Source: Bdellovibrio sp. UBA4095 (GTDB lineage: Bacteria; Bdellovibrionota; Bdellovibrionia; Bdellovibrionales; Bdellovibrionaceae). Taken from it: a stretch of 64,000 nucleotides of DNA. The notes under the pieces were generated by a model. That model was not told the origin of the DNA, did no database searches, and saw only the letters and a list, made by a program, of their open reading frames with translations. The position numbers and the translations under genes are program-made. Location of the stretch: contig DFXZ01000012.1 of assembly GCA_002381805.1 (NCBI GenBank), forward strand, positions 184,458 through 248,457, in the 5' to 3' direction. Numbering within the stretch: the stretch's first letter is position 1; the number at the start of each line of letters is the position of its first letter. This document shows, in pieces, positions 51,273-61,102 of the stretch.

Positions 51273-52277
51273 CTAAACAGCCTTCGCAATGCGGATTTGA
51301 CCAACGGGCTCTCCCTTGAAGTTGGTAATCACTGGCTGAATATATTTGGCCAAAGCGTGGGAATCCGCCGAGGTTAGTACTCCCGAGTACGCTAGAAGAT
51401 AGACAGCGGCCATCTGAGCCGATCTTGCGCTCCCGTCTGCCGCTTTCAATGCGAAGGCTATTTTCTTTTCAGGGATCACTCCTGCAAAGACGCCCTCAGC
51501 GCCGCTTTTTAAAAGCACTCGACCCTGTGTCTTTTCGATCACATCCGTTGTAAAATTATCAGTGCCTGCCACCAAATGGGGATAGGCCCGAACGGCCCGA
51601 GCAATTCTTTCCAAGGCGGCTTTACGAACCGCACTTTGTTTCGCATCGATAAACGTCGCCATACCGGTGGCCAGTGCCTGTAAAGGAACTGCATACGTAG
51701 GCAAACTACAGCCATCAACACCGACCGCTACTTTTGAATGGTCGACCCTCATCACTTCCGAAAGAACTTTTCGTAATCTTTTTTGAGCATTGTGCTCGTA
51801 CTTTTCATAGCCCGCAGGATCCTCACCTAAATGCAGACAGGTGGTAATGATTGCAGCATGCTTACCAGAACAATTATTACAGACTGGAGTAGGTTGCTGC
51901 CCCCGACGAAGCATCTCCTGAGCGCTCTTCTCGTCAAATGGCAAATGAGGTCCACAAACTAACTTAGATTCTGTGATGCCCACTTTTTCAAGCCAGCGCT
52001 GAAGGACGGCAAGATGCTCTTTCTCTCCCCGGTGAGATGAGCAGGCCATTGCGATAAAATCATCTTCCAATTGATATTTTTCGGCGGCACCCGATTCTAA
52101 AAGCGGTAACGCTTGGAGCATTTTAATACAGCTGCGCGGAGTCGTTAAAAACTGGGGATTGCCCCACGCCTGAAGTTGATGGCCTGACTCGTTAACAATC
52201 ACCGCCATAACCTGGTGAATACTCTCGACGACGGGCCCACGAAGGACTTCAACCACTATGGGTTGTCTTGCTGCCAT
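51273..52277 (-). CDS. Asparaginase (PF06089-type)
   Basis: 334 residues. Ribosome site GGAGAGG and the ruvB stop (TAA) immediately precede the ATG. Conserved blocks SSHRGE near residue 82, NNCSGKHAA near 132 and VDGCSLPTYAVPL near 190 match the Rhizobium etli-type asparaginase family (PF06089), which differs from the E. coli AnsA/AnsB fold and has its own active site built around conserved Ser and Lys. It would hydrolyse asparagine to aspartate and ammonia. Its coupling to ruvB is only by position, and no functional link is known. Confidence 0.9.
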   Translation of the reverse strand: MAARQPIVVEVLRGPVVESIHQVMAVIVNESGHQLQAWGNPQFLTTPRSCIKMLQALPLLESGAAEKYQLEDDFIAMACSSHRGEKEHLAVLQRWLEKVGITESKLVCGPHLPFDEKSAQEMLRRGQQPTPVCNNCSGKHAAIITTCLHLGEDPAGYEKYEHNAQKRLRKVLSEVMRVDHSKVAVGVDGCSLPTYAVPLQALATGMATFIDAKQSAVRKAALERIARAVRAYPHLVAGTDNFTTDVIEKTQGRVLLKSGAEGVFAGVIPEKKIAFALKAADGSARSAQMAAVYLLAYSGVLTSADSHALAKYIQPVITNFKGEPVGQIRIAKAV

Positions 52278-53270
52278 TTACCTCTCCGACATTAATACAC
52301 TGTTTTTTGCAAACTCAGTGATTACCCGGCCCCGTTGAGTTTTCTGGATAAAACCTTCCTGAATCAGGAACGGTTCATAGACCTCTTCGAGCGTATCCCT
52401 CTCTTCACTGAGAGCAGCAGCTATTGTATCAATACCAACAGGTCCACCGTTATACTTTTCTAAGATCAGGCTCAAAATACGACGATCCATAAGGTCCAGT
52501 CCGTAACCGTCGACGCCCAACTGGTTCAAAGCATACACGGCAATGTCCAAATTAATATTTCCATCACCTTTTACTTGAGCATAATCGCGAACGCGCTTCA
52601 AAAGACGATTTGCCACTCGTGGCGTCCCTCGAGAGCGTCGGGCAATTTCAGCAGCACCGTCTTCTCCCATCCGCACATTAAGAATTTCCGCAGATCTCAT
52701 CAAAATTTGCTGAAGGGCCGCTTTATCGTAAAACTGAAGTCTCTCGACGATACCGAATCTGTCTCGAAATGGCGGATTTAAAAGTCCCGCTCGCGTTGTC
52801 GCACCCACCAATGTAAACGGCGCCAGCTGGAACTTCATGGAGCGAGCCCCTAAACCTTCTCCGGTCACTATGTCGATGTAATAGTCTTCCATAGCTGTGT
52901 ACAGATACTCTTCCACGTGGCGACTTAGCCGATGGATCTCGTCAATAAAAAGTACGGAGTTTGGCTTAAGTGAAGTTAGCACCGCCGCCAGATCACCCTT
53001 TTTGTCAATCGCCGGAGCTGAGGTCATTTTGATCTCAGCTCCCATATCATTGGCAATAATCTTCGAAAGCGTGGTCTTACCCAATCCGGGGGGACCGCAC
53101 AAAAGAACATGATCTAGGGCTTCGCCGCGATGTTTTGCTGCCGCAACAAAAACCTTCAGCTTTTCTTTAACATCATCCTGCCCAGGAAAGTCGGAGAAAG
53201 TCTGGGGGCGCAGAACGTTTTCCCAACTCTTTTCGCCTTCAACAGGGTCACCTTCTAAAATTCGACTCAT
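52278..53270 (-). CDS. ruvB: Holliday junction helicase RuvB
   Basis: 330 residues with Walker A GPPGLGKTT near residue 61, Walker B LFIDEIHRL near 108, sensor-I-type GATTRAG near 155 and the C-terminal winged-helix domain ending GRVITEFA. The hexameric AAA+ ring drives branch migration with RuvA. It overlaps ruvA by four bases. The window gives the whole RuvABC resolvasome. Confidence 0.98.
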   Translation of the reverse strand: MSRILEGDPVEGEKSWENVLRPQTFSDFPGQDDVKEKLKVFVAAAKHRGEALDHVLLCGPPGLGKTTLSKIIANDMGAEIKMTSAPAIDKKGDLAAVLTSLKPNSVLFIDEIHRLSRHVEEYLYTAMEDYYIDIVTGEGLGARSMKFQLAPFTLVGATTRAGLLNPPFRDRFGIVERLQFYDKAALQQILMRSAEILNVRMGEDGAAEIARRSRGTPRVANRLLKRVRDYAQVKGDGNINLDIAVYALNQLGVDGYGLDLMDRRILSLILEKYNGGPVGIDTIAAALSEERDTLEEVYEPFLIQEGFIQKTQRGRVITEFAKNSVLMSER

Positions 53271-53848
53271 GACAAGGCTCCTGACAAAGTTTGCAAGCCC
53301 TTGCGAACACCGTCCTCTAAAGAAACATCTGAAGGCAAAGAAGACACAAACTGATCTACTACCTGAGCCTTATAACCTAAATTCAGTAGCGCCGATGTTA
53401 TTTCAGTATGAGCTTCCGACTTGGCTTGAATCCCTGAGTCCGCCGACACCAATTTCCCTTTAAGAGTCAGGATGATTTGCTCTGCTGTCTTTTTACCAAC
53501 TTTCGGCAAAGCCGACAGGCCTTTGGCATTTCCGGACTCGATCAACTCTTGAATCTGCGAAGGGCGTCCCCCTGATAAAATGCTCAGCGCCATCTTCGGC
53601 CCCACGCCATTTACTTTCAGCAGAGAAAGGAAAAGATTCTTCTCCTCTTTGCCATGAAAACCAAAAAGTACTAAGGCATCTTCACGCACATGAGTATGCA
53701 CCCAAACTATTATGTCATTGCCTAAAAGAGCTTGAAAATCGTTAAGAGTGTTTGCTGATGCGTGGATTTCATATCCCACACCATGAACGTCAATAAGAGC
53801 TGTATCACTCAACACTTCAATAATCTTGCCGCGTAAATATCCAATCAT
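53267..53848 (-). CDS. ruvA: Holliday junction protein RuvA
   Basis: 193 residues. The N-terminal OB domain begins MIGYLRGKIIEV; the helix-hairpin-helix motifs are LLKVNGVGPKMAL near residue 78 and LSALPKVGKKTAEQI near 112; the C-terminal domain that contacts RuvB is TSALLNLGYK. RuvA tetramers hold the four-way junction. It overlaps both ruvB and ruvC by four bases, so the three subunits are translationally coupled. Confidence 0.98.
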   Translation of the reverse strand: MIGYLRGKIIEVLSDTALIDVHGVGYEIHASANTLNDFQALLGNDIIVWVHTHVREDALVLFGFHGKEEKNLFLSLLKVNGVGPKMALSILSGGRPSQIQELIESGNAKGLSALPKVGKKTAEQIILTLKGKLVSADSGIQAKSEAHTEITSALLNLGYKAQVVDQFVSSLPSDVSLEDGVRKGLQTLSGALS

Positions 53849-54351
53849 AAACTCACCGCTCTTTGTAAGGTCGCTAGTTTTTTCAACTCGAACGCATGGT
53901 AGCAGGCCATGGCCAGGGCGTCGGAAGCATCTATCCGACTGATCGTCTTAAGACTCAACATCGCTTTCAAGATCACCTGAACATCTTCTTTACTGGCTCC
54001 ACCACTTCCCGTCACACCTTTTTTGACAGAGCGAGTAGCGTATTCTTTAACAATAGCACCACCAAGTCCGGCTTCGTACATGATGACTCCGCGGGCGTGA
54101 CCTAGTTTGAATGCACTGTCAGCATTTTTACCTAAGAAAATTTTCTCAATAACCACATGATGAGGCTTGTATTTGTCCATCACTTCGCGGAAAGCCGAAC
54201 CCAGTTCGGTCATGCGCGAAGGAAAGTCCTGCGTCGCCTCCATCATGATCACTCCATGATTCACGTGCTCAATTTTTCCATTGTTTACGTGCACCACTCC
54301 GAAACCGGTGATGCGTGACCCAGGATCGACGCCCAGAATTACTAAAGACAT
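53845..54351 (-). CDS. ruvC: Holliday junction resolvase RuvC
   Basis: 168 residues. The four catalytic acids are visible: Asp9 in VDPGSRITG, Glu in VVIEKIFLGKN near residue 72, and the two Asp in IDASDALAMA near 147. It is first in ruvC-ruvA-ruvB, with the reading frame just overlapping ruvA. It cuts junctions symmetrically. The divergent TPR gene starts about 135 bases upstream. Confidence 0.98.
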   Translation of the reverse strand: MSLVILGVDPGSRITGFGVVHVNNGKIEHVNHGVIMMEATQDFPSRMTELGSAFREVMDKYKPHHVVIEKIFLGKNADSAFKLGHARGVIMYEAGLGGAIVKEYATRSVKKGVTGSGGASKEDVQVILKAMLSLKTISRIDASDALAMACYHAFELKKLATLQRAVSL

Positions 54352-54487
54352 TATTCCACCAAAGATTATTTATTCTTGTCCGCTCAAAGCGCATTCATGC
54401 CATTATTTGAAGCTGAAGCTGTTGCTTAGTCAATGAATCTGCTCTAGAATTTCTTCATGCGCCCCATTGCGCAGAAAGCACAGGAAG

Positions 54488-55348
54488 ATGGAGCAAGTTG
54501 GTCTGATGAAAATTGATGCAAGCACAGTTGAAAAATATCAGTTGATGCTTGAGAAAGACCCGAATTCTCAGGTTTTCGCACCTTTGGCAGAAGCTTATCG
54601 CGAAATGGGAATGCTTAATGAAGCGCTCAAAGTTGTGACTGCGGGCGTTCAACGCCATCCGCAATTTGTTGGCGGTTTGGTGACTTATGCTCGCATCCTA
54701 AGAGATGTTGGAGAGCTCGATCAAGCCCTGGGAGCGCTTAAAAAGGCGACGTCCATGTCCGCAGAAAATCTTCTTGCGCATCAGTTGCTTGCAGAAATTC
54801 ACCTCGCCAAAAAGAATCCCAAAGAAGCTTTAAAATCGTTCAAAATGGTTTTATTCCTGAATCCACAGTCTAAAACAGCGCAGAAAGCGGTTCAAAAGTT
54901 AGAATCCCTGACGGCGGATGAATACGACGAAGAAGTTTTTGCAATGACGAAATTGCCGCAAGTCGATTTATCGTCAGTAGCAGGAGACCCCGCTCCCACT
55001 GAATCCGCAAAGACCTCTGCGCCCCCCGCGCCATCTCAGAACAGTCGCGCCTTGGAGCGGATGCTTTCCCTTATTGATGCCTTCATTGTGCGCAACGACC
55101 TCGAAAAAGCCCATGCCCTTTTGAAAGACACTAGAGTTGAGTTTGGCGACAATCCAGAGATCCAACGCCGACTTAAAAGCCTTCAGATTCGTTACAATGA
55201 CTCCGACGAACCAACGCCACTCAAACCGATCGCTTCTCGGCAGCAGCAAGTGCGCGAGAAGCAACTTGAAGCACTCCAATTGATGCTTCGCAAAATCGAA
55301 GAGTACCGCGCCAAGGTTGACCAGGGATATTCTCCTAAGACAATATAG
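54488..55348 (+). CDS. TPR-repeat protein of unknown function
   Basis: 286 residues from ATG 54488; ATG 54506 (MKIDAS) is a fair alternative, and neither ribosome site is strong. There are TPR-like helix pairs at about residues 20-140 (QVFAPLAEAYREMGMLNEALKVVTAGV, LGALKKATSMSAENLLAHQLLAEIHLAKKNPKEALKSF), then a Pro/Ala linker, then a second helical repeat (NDLEKAHALLKDTRVEFGDNP). No signal peptide is visible. It lies just before efp and faces away from ruvC. The partner is unknown. Confidence 0.7.
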   Translation: MEQVGLMKIDASTVEKYQLMLEKDPNSQVFAPLAEAYREMGMLNEALKVVTAGVQRHPQFVGGLVTYARILRDVGELDQALGALKKATSMSAENLLAHQLLAEIHLAKKNPKEALKSFKMVLFLNPQSKTAQKAVQKLESLTADEYDEEVFAMTKLPQVDLSSVAGDPAPTESAKTSAPPAPSQNSRALERMLSLIDAFIVRNDLEKAHALLKDTRVEFGDNPEIQRRLKSLQIRYNDSDEPTPLKPIASRQQQVREKQLEALQLMLRKIEEYRAKVDQGYSPKTI

Positions 55349-55429
55349 CGATCATTTGAAAGAAGAGTCTAAACTCCCTTCAGTTTGAAAATGAAGGTCC
55401 ATTCTTTCGCCACGAGGAAGGTTTTTACT

Positions 55430-55996
55430 ATGTATGAAACAGCGGATTTCAAAAAGGGTCTTAAAATCATGGTCGAGGGGAAACCCTATGTGATCGTGGA
55501 TTTCCAACACGTTAAGCCAGGTAAAGGCAACCAGTTTAGCCGTACTAAACTTCGCAATATGCTTACAGGGCAAAATCTCGAAGTGACCTTTAAGTCTGGC
55601 GAGAAGTTCGAGGTCCCTAACGTCGAGAACAAAGAGATGACTTATCTTTACAAAGACGACAGTGGCTACAATTTCATGTCTCAAGAAACCTTCGAACAGA
55701 TCGCAATGAACGACGAAGAATTGGGCGAATCAAAGTACTATCTGGCTGAAAACCTTAAAGTTGTGATTCTTTTCTACAATGAAAAGGCAGTTGCAGTTGA
55801 CGTACCTAAGGCCGTAAACCTCACCGTAGCGAAATCTGACCCTGGAATTAAGGGGGATCGCGTTTCCGGTGCTACTAAGCCAGCAACGATGGAGTCTGGT
55901 CTAGTTGTGAACGTTCCTCTGCACATCAACGAGGGAGATGTTCTGCGTATCGATACATCGACCGGTGCCTACGTCGAGCGCGTCAATCAAAAGTAA
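55430..55996 (+). CDS. efp: Elongation factor P
   Basis: 188 residues from ATG 55430, with GAGGAAGG about eight bases upstream. The tip of domain I has VKPGKGNQF, so the residue that is lysylated or otherwise modified is Lys34. The C-terminal TVAKSDPGIKGDRVSGATKPATMESG and VNVPLHINEGDVLRIDTSTGAYVERV fit the family. EF-P relieves ribosome stalling at polyproline. The gene is monocistronic or read with the flanking genes; no modification enzyme (EpmA/B, EarP) is seen in the window. Confidence 0.97.
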   Translation: MYETADFKKGLKIMVEGKPYVIVDFQHVKPGKGNQFSRTKLRNMLTGQNLEVTFKSGEKFEVPNVENKEMTYLYKDDSGYNFMSQETFEQIAMNDEELGESKYYLAENLKVVILFYNEKAVAVDVPKAVNLTVAKSDPGIKGDRVSGATKPATMESGLVVNVPLHINEGDVLRIDTSTGAYVERVNQK

Positions 55997-56093
55997 TGCC
56001 GCAACGCATTAAGTCTCCGCAACGACTCGTTTTTATCGCAAAATAAAAGGGGTTTCATGTGAAACCCACGAGTTCATGCTGGAGGCTTATTTT

Positions 56094-57140
56094 TTGTCCA
56101 CTTATGTTGAGTTAGAAATTCAAAATTTACTCAATGAGTATTCCGACATCGACGAAGTGGGCCGACGACTTCTGCAAAATATTGAATCATCTCCTGATTA
56201 CCTTACGCTCGACAATATCAATTCGCTAGCGCGCTTTTTAAACCTCTCCGGACTTCATCTACAACTTGTTGAATTCGTAGCGCGCCATCTTGATAACGAA
56301 AGTTTCACAATCCCTTGGCCTTACTTTCTCGAGTCTTTGCAACACGCCACCGAACCACTGAACTCAAAAATTGTTATGGCTCTGATTGAAGGTATTGAAG
56401 AAGAAAGTGCCGAAGCAGAAGCTGCCAGATCCAGCGCCCTTCTGAAACATGATCCGCGTTTTGAAGAGTGGCGAGGCAATCGCAAATATAAAATTCACAA
56501 AGACTATTCGAACAATAAAAAGCTCCTCATGGAGCAACTAATTACTTTTCGCACCCAACAACTTTTCGAGCAGGAAAGCAAACTTCTACAAAGACTGCAA
56601 AAGCTTTATCCCGGTGATTCACAAATCCTGCGTGAAGCCAACGAACACAAGCAAAGATATGCACTCGAAATTTTAATTCGCCGAGGGCCACCCACCTCTG
56701 CACTACCGACTGAGGATCAGCAGGTCGATCCTGACGTCGAGAACGCCAGACAAGCCTTGATGGTGTCCTTGCTCGAGTTCGTTCAAGACTTACCCGACAT
56801 GGCCGAGGACTTTGCGGTCATTGCATACATGATAGAAAGTTATGAGGATGCTTTAGAGCTGCTTGCTCATGCTCCAGAAAGCCCTTCACAAATTTGGTTC
56901 CGCTTGGAAATTCTTTTGAAATGCAGAAGATTCATCGAACTATTAAATGATTTGGCTAAAGTAGAACTTGTGTTCGCAGAAGATCCAGAAACATTTTTCG
57001 CGACAGCCTATCTTCGCGCGCAAGCCCTTTGGGGCTTGGGACAAAAGCATACGGCCTTGCAGGTAATCGAAGGTCTTATCGCTGCTCGTCCTCACTACCG
57101 TGCTGCCAGTGCACTTTTAAGCATTTGGAGTAGTCAATGA
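56094..57140 (+). CDS. Helical-repeat protein upstream of tamB
   Basis: 348 residues from TTG 56094, because GGAGG lies eight bases upstream; the ATG at 56076 is six codons earlier and has no such site. The sequence is largely helical with TPR-like pairs near the C-terminus (AYLRAQALWGLGQKHTALQVIEGLIAARPHYRAASALL). There is no signal peptide. I do not recognise a family. The overlap of its stop with tamB (ATGA) suggests it is co-translated and may assist TamB/TamA assembly; this is inferred from position only. Confidence 0.68.
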   Translation: MSTYVELEIQNLLNEYSDIDEVGRRLLQNIESSPDYLTLDNINSLARFLNLSGLHLQLVEFVARHLDNESFTIPWPYFLESLQHATEPLNSKIVMALIEGIEEESAEAEAARSSALLKHDPRFEEWRGNRKYKIHKDYSNNKKLLMEQLITFRTQQLFEQESKLLQRLQKLYPGDSQILREANEHKQRYALEILIRRGPPTSALPTEDQQVDPDVENARQALMVSLLEFVQDLPDMAEDFAVIAYMIESYEDALELLAHAPESPSQIWFRLEILLKCRRFIELLNDLAKVELVFAEDPETFFATAYLRAQALWGLGQKHTALQVIEGLIAARPHYRAASALLSIWSSQ

Positions 57141-60100
57141 GGCGTGTCTTTTGGATTCTTATTTTTCCGATAGCCAGTCTCTTACTTATTTGGGCAACAA
57201 CGTCTCTGCTGATCGCTCCACAAATTGAAAAATGGGCCTTGCATGAGATAGAAAGCTTTTCTCATGAAAAAATTCCGTTCACCGTAAAAGCAGGAGCTTT
57301 TCAGATTCGTCTCTTGCGACCGTCGATCGCACTGAATGATGTCGAAATCACTCCCAAAGGAGAACTCGCAGATTCCCTCAAGATTGTTAGCGCACGACGA
57401 GTTCGCATCTTTGTCGATTTTTTTCAACTTTTGAGCGGCAAGCTTGCGCTTTCTGCTGTGGTTATCCGCTCACCGACTGTGGAAATAAATCTAGATCCTT
57501 TGATGAAAGATCAAGGACCACCTCAATCCCTGCCTCTGAACGAAATTTTCAGTCAGCTTGAACAGTTGCCGCTAAAAAGAGTCCTGTTGCAAAATCTGAG
57601 TCTACGTTTGTCATCGGAAAAGCAAAAGTTTTCTCTTCTGGTGAACCAAGGTGGCCTTATGCTAACGAACCAAGAACAAGGCCTGATTGCTAAAACTGAG
57701 GTTCCGGAAGTTCAGATTGATTTTACGAAATGGGGTCAATTCAAAGGTTCAATCAACTCTCATCTCTTGCTGAATAGACAGTCACTTCGCATTCTCCAAC
57801 TGAACACGAGACTGGACAACTCCGAAATTCAAGCGAATGGAGAGCTAACCCAATTTTCTGAAGTCCTTAAAAAGCCTACTGGCGTTCTAAACATATACTC
57901 GCACATTGATCTCACAGATCTCTATCGGCAAATCCGCGAACTTCGTCCCGATCTCAAATTCCCACCTGTATCGGGTCAGGTTAAAACCAATTTGCAGACC
58001 CGCTTTAACGGCACGACGGACTTTAGCGGCAAGGCTGACATCGACACCGTCGATCTTTCTGTAGGCGAACTCTCCTTAGGAAACGCGAGGGTTTTAGGCA
58101 ATTTTAAAAATCATCTTATCAATCTCTCCGAAATCACCTTGAAACATCCCGCCGGCGAAGCTCTCCTGACTCGTGCACAAATTGAACTGGCAAACTCATT
58201 CGCGTTTCAAGCTCGAATGAATGTCAAAACCCTTGACCTACAAAAGCTCTTTCAGACACTTCATCTTGAAAATATTCCCGTGGGTGTCCAATTAAAAGGC
58301 GATGTCCCCTGTACCGGTCAGTTCTATCCGTCGTTTTTACTCGAGTGCGAAAAGGTTGCTTTGAATGGCCAAGACCTCTGGGTAAAATCAGAAAATAAAC
58401 CCGCAGGCACCGCAATCGTGAACATCGATCAACTGAGCGCTCAGGGCAAGGTGCATGTGACTCCGAAAATGGTCTCTTACGATGCCAAGCTTAATATCGG
58501 CCAAGATTCAGGGCACACCAACGGAATCATCGATCTCTCTAAAGGTTTTAAAATAAATTTTAAAACCGAAAAGCTGGATTTTGCGAACATTCGAAATTTG
58601 GCAAATCTTGAATTTAAAGGCACCACAAGTATCGAAGGATCGACTGAGGGAAATGCATCCACGGCCCGTTTTGATATGAACTTGAACGTTCGTAATTTTA
58701 TTTTCGAAAAATATTCCCTTGGAAACGTCATCTCAACATTAAAGCTTCGCACAGGGCATTTGCTATTTGATGACTTAGCAGGGGCCATCGGTCGCACCCA
58801 GTACATCGGCAAACTTGACCTGAACTTGAACGACAAAGAAATCGGCGGGGAACTGAGCGTCCCTACTGCCGAACTCTCGGATATCGCCCACGTCTTCTCC
58901 GAAATCTTTCAGCCTCCTGTGACGGTCAGTGGCTTAGGCTCTGCTAAAGCTCGATTTTCCGGCCCTCTGAACTTTTGGAAGATGAATTATAAACTTGAGT
59001 CGGCCTTCAGAAATGTTGTGATCGGAAACGAAGTTTTTGATCAGCTTAGTTTTGATGTGGAAGCTCAGGAAGGCAATATTTCTGCAAAGAACGTCAAGCT
59101 TAGCAAAGGCAACTCTTCGATGCGGGTTCAAGGTGGTATTAACTCTCAACAAATAATGGATCTTGTCGCCGATGGGAAAAACTGGCGTCTAGAGGAATCC
59201 AATACAATTCGTGCAGTCAATACAAACATCATGGGAAATTTGAACTACTCTGCTGAGCTGAAAAATTCCGTTCGAACTCCACAGCTTCTTATCAAAGGGG
59301 CCGTCACTGACACAAGTTTGGAAGAGCAAGATATTCCAAATTCGAACTTTATGTTTCGCATCAATAAAGATCATGTCGGTGGTCAAATAAGCCTCTTTGG
59401 CGAAAGTGTTCAAGGTAGCTTTGAACTCCCGTTTACTAAAGGCAACTCTCCGCTCTCGGTGAAAATGACAACCACAAACTGGAATTATTCCAACCTCCTT
59501 GCGCTCGTTGGGGGAGCCAATCTTGCCAGTGAGTACGAGTCCTCACTCAGCTCATCAGTTGATCTGCACTCTGCAAATGGTGATATTTTCAAATCTTCCG
59601 GTAGGATTCACCTGGAAACCGTTCAGTTGAAACGCGGCCCTTTAAGCTTTGTTAACGAAAAGCCCGTCGATATCACAGTCCAAGATGGCGTTGTTTCACT
59701 TAACAATTTCACCCTAAACGGGCCAGAGAACCTCATTCAAGTCAGAGGGCAAAACTTTACGGCCGAAAACATGAATATTGCCGTGAATGCAAAAGCCGAT
59801 CTTAGGCTTTTGCAAATCTTCACACCTTTCTTGGAGGATCTCGGTGGTCCCCTTCGGGTTTCGACAACACTCAGCGGTCCTTACCATAAACCGCAAATTC
59901 TTGGGTCCGCTGACTTTACCAACACTTTTCTAAAATTGAAGGGATTCCCACACCCAATCGAAAAACTTTCCGGGGAGGTCCTCTTTTCTCAAAGTAAGAT
60001 TCTAGTGAATGGCCTTAAGGGACAGATCGCAGGAGGTACCTTGAGTGGAGACGGAGGCGTCACCATTAATGGCATTCGAGATCTTCCCACTTCAATTCGT

Positions 60101-61102
60101 CTTAAATTGGAAAATGTGACGTTTAATGTTCCAGAAAAGGTGCGAAGCAGCGGCAAAGCCGATCTTCTGTTCTCGGGTCGGTGGTTCCCCTTTACGCTTT
60201 CAGGCAACTATTACGTGAGCAGTGCCCTCGTTGAAAATGAATTTAATCAAGGCAGTGCTGCCACCGACGTCCGACAAAGCATCTATCTTCCCAAGGTTCT
60301 GCGTGAGAAAAATTTCGAGCCCATCTTGCTTGATTTGCAGATCAATCTGGACAGAAATATTATAGTCAGAAATTCATTAATTGACGGATCTGTGACAGGA
60401 CATCTGCAAGTCAAAGGCCCACCAGGTGCTCCAATTCTATTTGGCAAGATCAGTACTGAAAAGCAATCTAAGTTGATTTTTAAAGACAAGGTCTTCGATA
60501 TTCAAAGCGGTCTGATTCAATTTGACGACCCAGACGAGGTCAATCCTGATCTCTATATCTCTGCCTCCTCCCGAATTGCAGAATACGATATTTCACTGAT
60601 CGCCCAAGGTCCCTCCAAGAACTTGGCCATTCGCCTTAATAGCGTTCCACCGCTGCAGGAGCAGGACATTATTTCTTTAATTGCCCTCGGAGTCACTTCT
60701 TCCAATCTCGATCAAAATGTTCAATCGCGACAGCAAGCTGAACAGTTAGGGGTCGAAATTGGTGGAGCCGTTCTTACAAAACCTATCAACAAACAGCTTG
60801 AGAGCACTCTTGGTTTAAATTTGCAGGTGACCTCTCAGTACGACTCAACTCGCAATATCAGCGTTCCTAAGTTGACCTTAAGTCGTCGTCTTTCTGACCG
60901 AGTAAAAGTTTCTGGAAGTCGTCCCATTGGCGACAACCAGTCTTATGATTTGAAAATGGAGTACTTCTTAAACAACAACTTAACGGCGATCGGTTCTTTC
61001 GAAAGTCGAGATGCACAAGAAGATACCCCCCTGCAGTCTACTCAACAAGAATCTCAGAGTATTTTCGGTATAGACCTAGAGTTTAAAAGAGAATTTAAAT
61101 GA
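57137..61102 (+). CDS. tamB: TamB-family translocation/assembly protein
   Basis: 1321 residues with one N-terminal membrane helix (WILIFPIASLLLIWATTSLLI) and an AsmA-like N-terminal segment (KWALHEIESFSHEKIPF...). The long middle is made of beta strands, and the C-terminal DUF490-type region includes VNPDLYISASSRIAEYDISLIAQGP and QQAEQLGVEIGGAVLTKPIN. TamB spans the periplasm and delivers proteins or lipids to the outer membrane through its TamA/BamA partner. The neighbouring BamA/TamA-family gene starts in the last codon, the expected tamA/tamB arrangement but in the order tamB-tamA. Confidence 0.88.
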   Translation: MRRVFWILIFPIASLLLIWATTSLLIAPQIEKWALHEIESFSHEKIPFTVKAGAFQIRLLRPSIALNDVEITPKGELADSLKIVSARRVRIFVDFFQLLSGKLALSAVVIRSPTVEINLDPLMKDQGPPQSLPLNEIFSQLEQLPLKRVLLQNLSLRLSSEKQKFSLLVNQGGLMLTNQEQGLIAKTEVPEVQIDFTKWGQFKGSINSHLLLNRQSLRILQLNTRLDNSEIQANGELTQFSEVLKKPTGVLNIYSHIDLTDLYRQIRELRPDLKFPPVSGQVKTNLQTRFNGTTDFSGKADIDTVDLSVGELSLGNARVLGNFKNHLINLSEITLKHPAGEALLTRAQIELANSFAFQARMNVKTLDLQKLFQTLHLENIPVGVQLKGDVPCTGQFYPSFLLECEKVALNGQDLWVKSENKPAGTAIVNIDQLSAQGKVHVTPKMVSYDAKLNIGQDSGHTNGIIDLSKGFKINFKTEKLDFANIRNLANLEFKGTTSIEGSTEGNASTARFDMNLNVRNFIFEKYSLGNVISTLKLRTGHLLFDDLAGAIGRTQYIGKLDLNLNDKEIGGELSVPTAELSDIAHVFSEIFQPPVTVSGLGSAKARFSGPLNFWKMNYKLESAFRNVVIGNEVFDQLSFDVEAQEGNISAKNVKLSKGNSSMRVQGGINSQQIMDLVADGKNWRLEESNTIRAVNTNIMGNLNYSAELKNSVRTPQLLIKGAVTDTSLEEQDIPNSNFMFRINKDHVGGQISLFGESVQGSFELPFTKGNSPLSVKMTTTNWNYSNLLALVGGANLASEYESSLSSSVDLHSANGDIFKSSGRIHLETVQLKRGPLSFVNEKPVDITVQDGVVSLNNFTLNGPENLIQVRGQNFTAENMNIAVNAKADLRLLQIFTPFLEDLGGPLRVSTTLSGPYHKPQILGSADFTNTFLKLKGFPHPIEKLSGEVLFSQSKILVNGLKGQIAGGTLSGDGGVTINGIRDLPTSIRLKLENVTFNVPEKVRSSGKADLLFSGRWFPFTLSGNYYVSSALVENEFNQGSAATDVRQSIYLPKVLREKNFEPILLDLQINLDRNIIVRNSLIDGSVTGHLQVKGPPGAPILFGKISTEKQSKLIFKDKVFDIQSGLIQFDDPDEVNPDLYISASSRIAEYDISLIAQGPSKNLAIRLNSVPPLQEQDIISLIALGVTSSNLDQNVQSRQQAEQLGVEIGGAVLTKPINKQLESTLGLNLQVTSQYDSTRNISVPKLTLSRRLSDRVKVSGSRPIGDNQSYDLKMEYFLNNNLTAIGSFESRDAQEDTPLQSTQQESQSIFGIDLEFKREFK

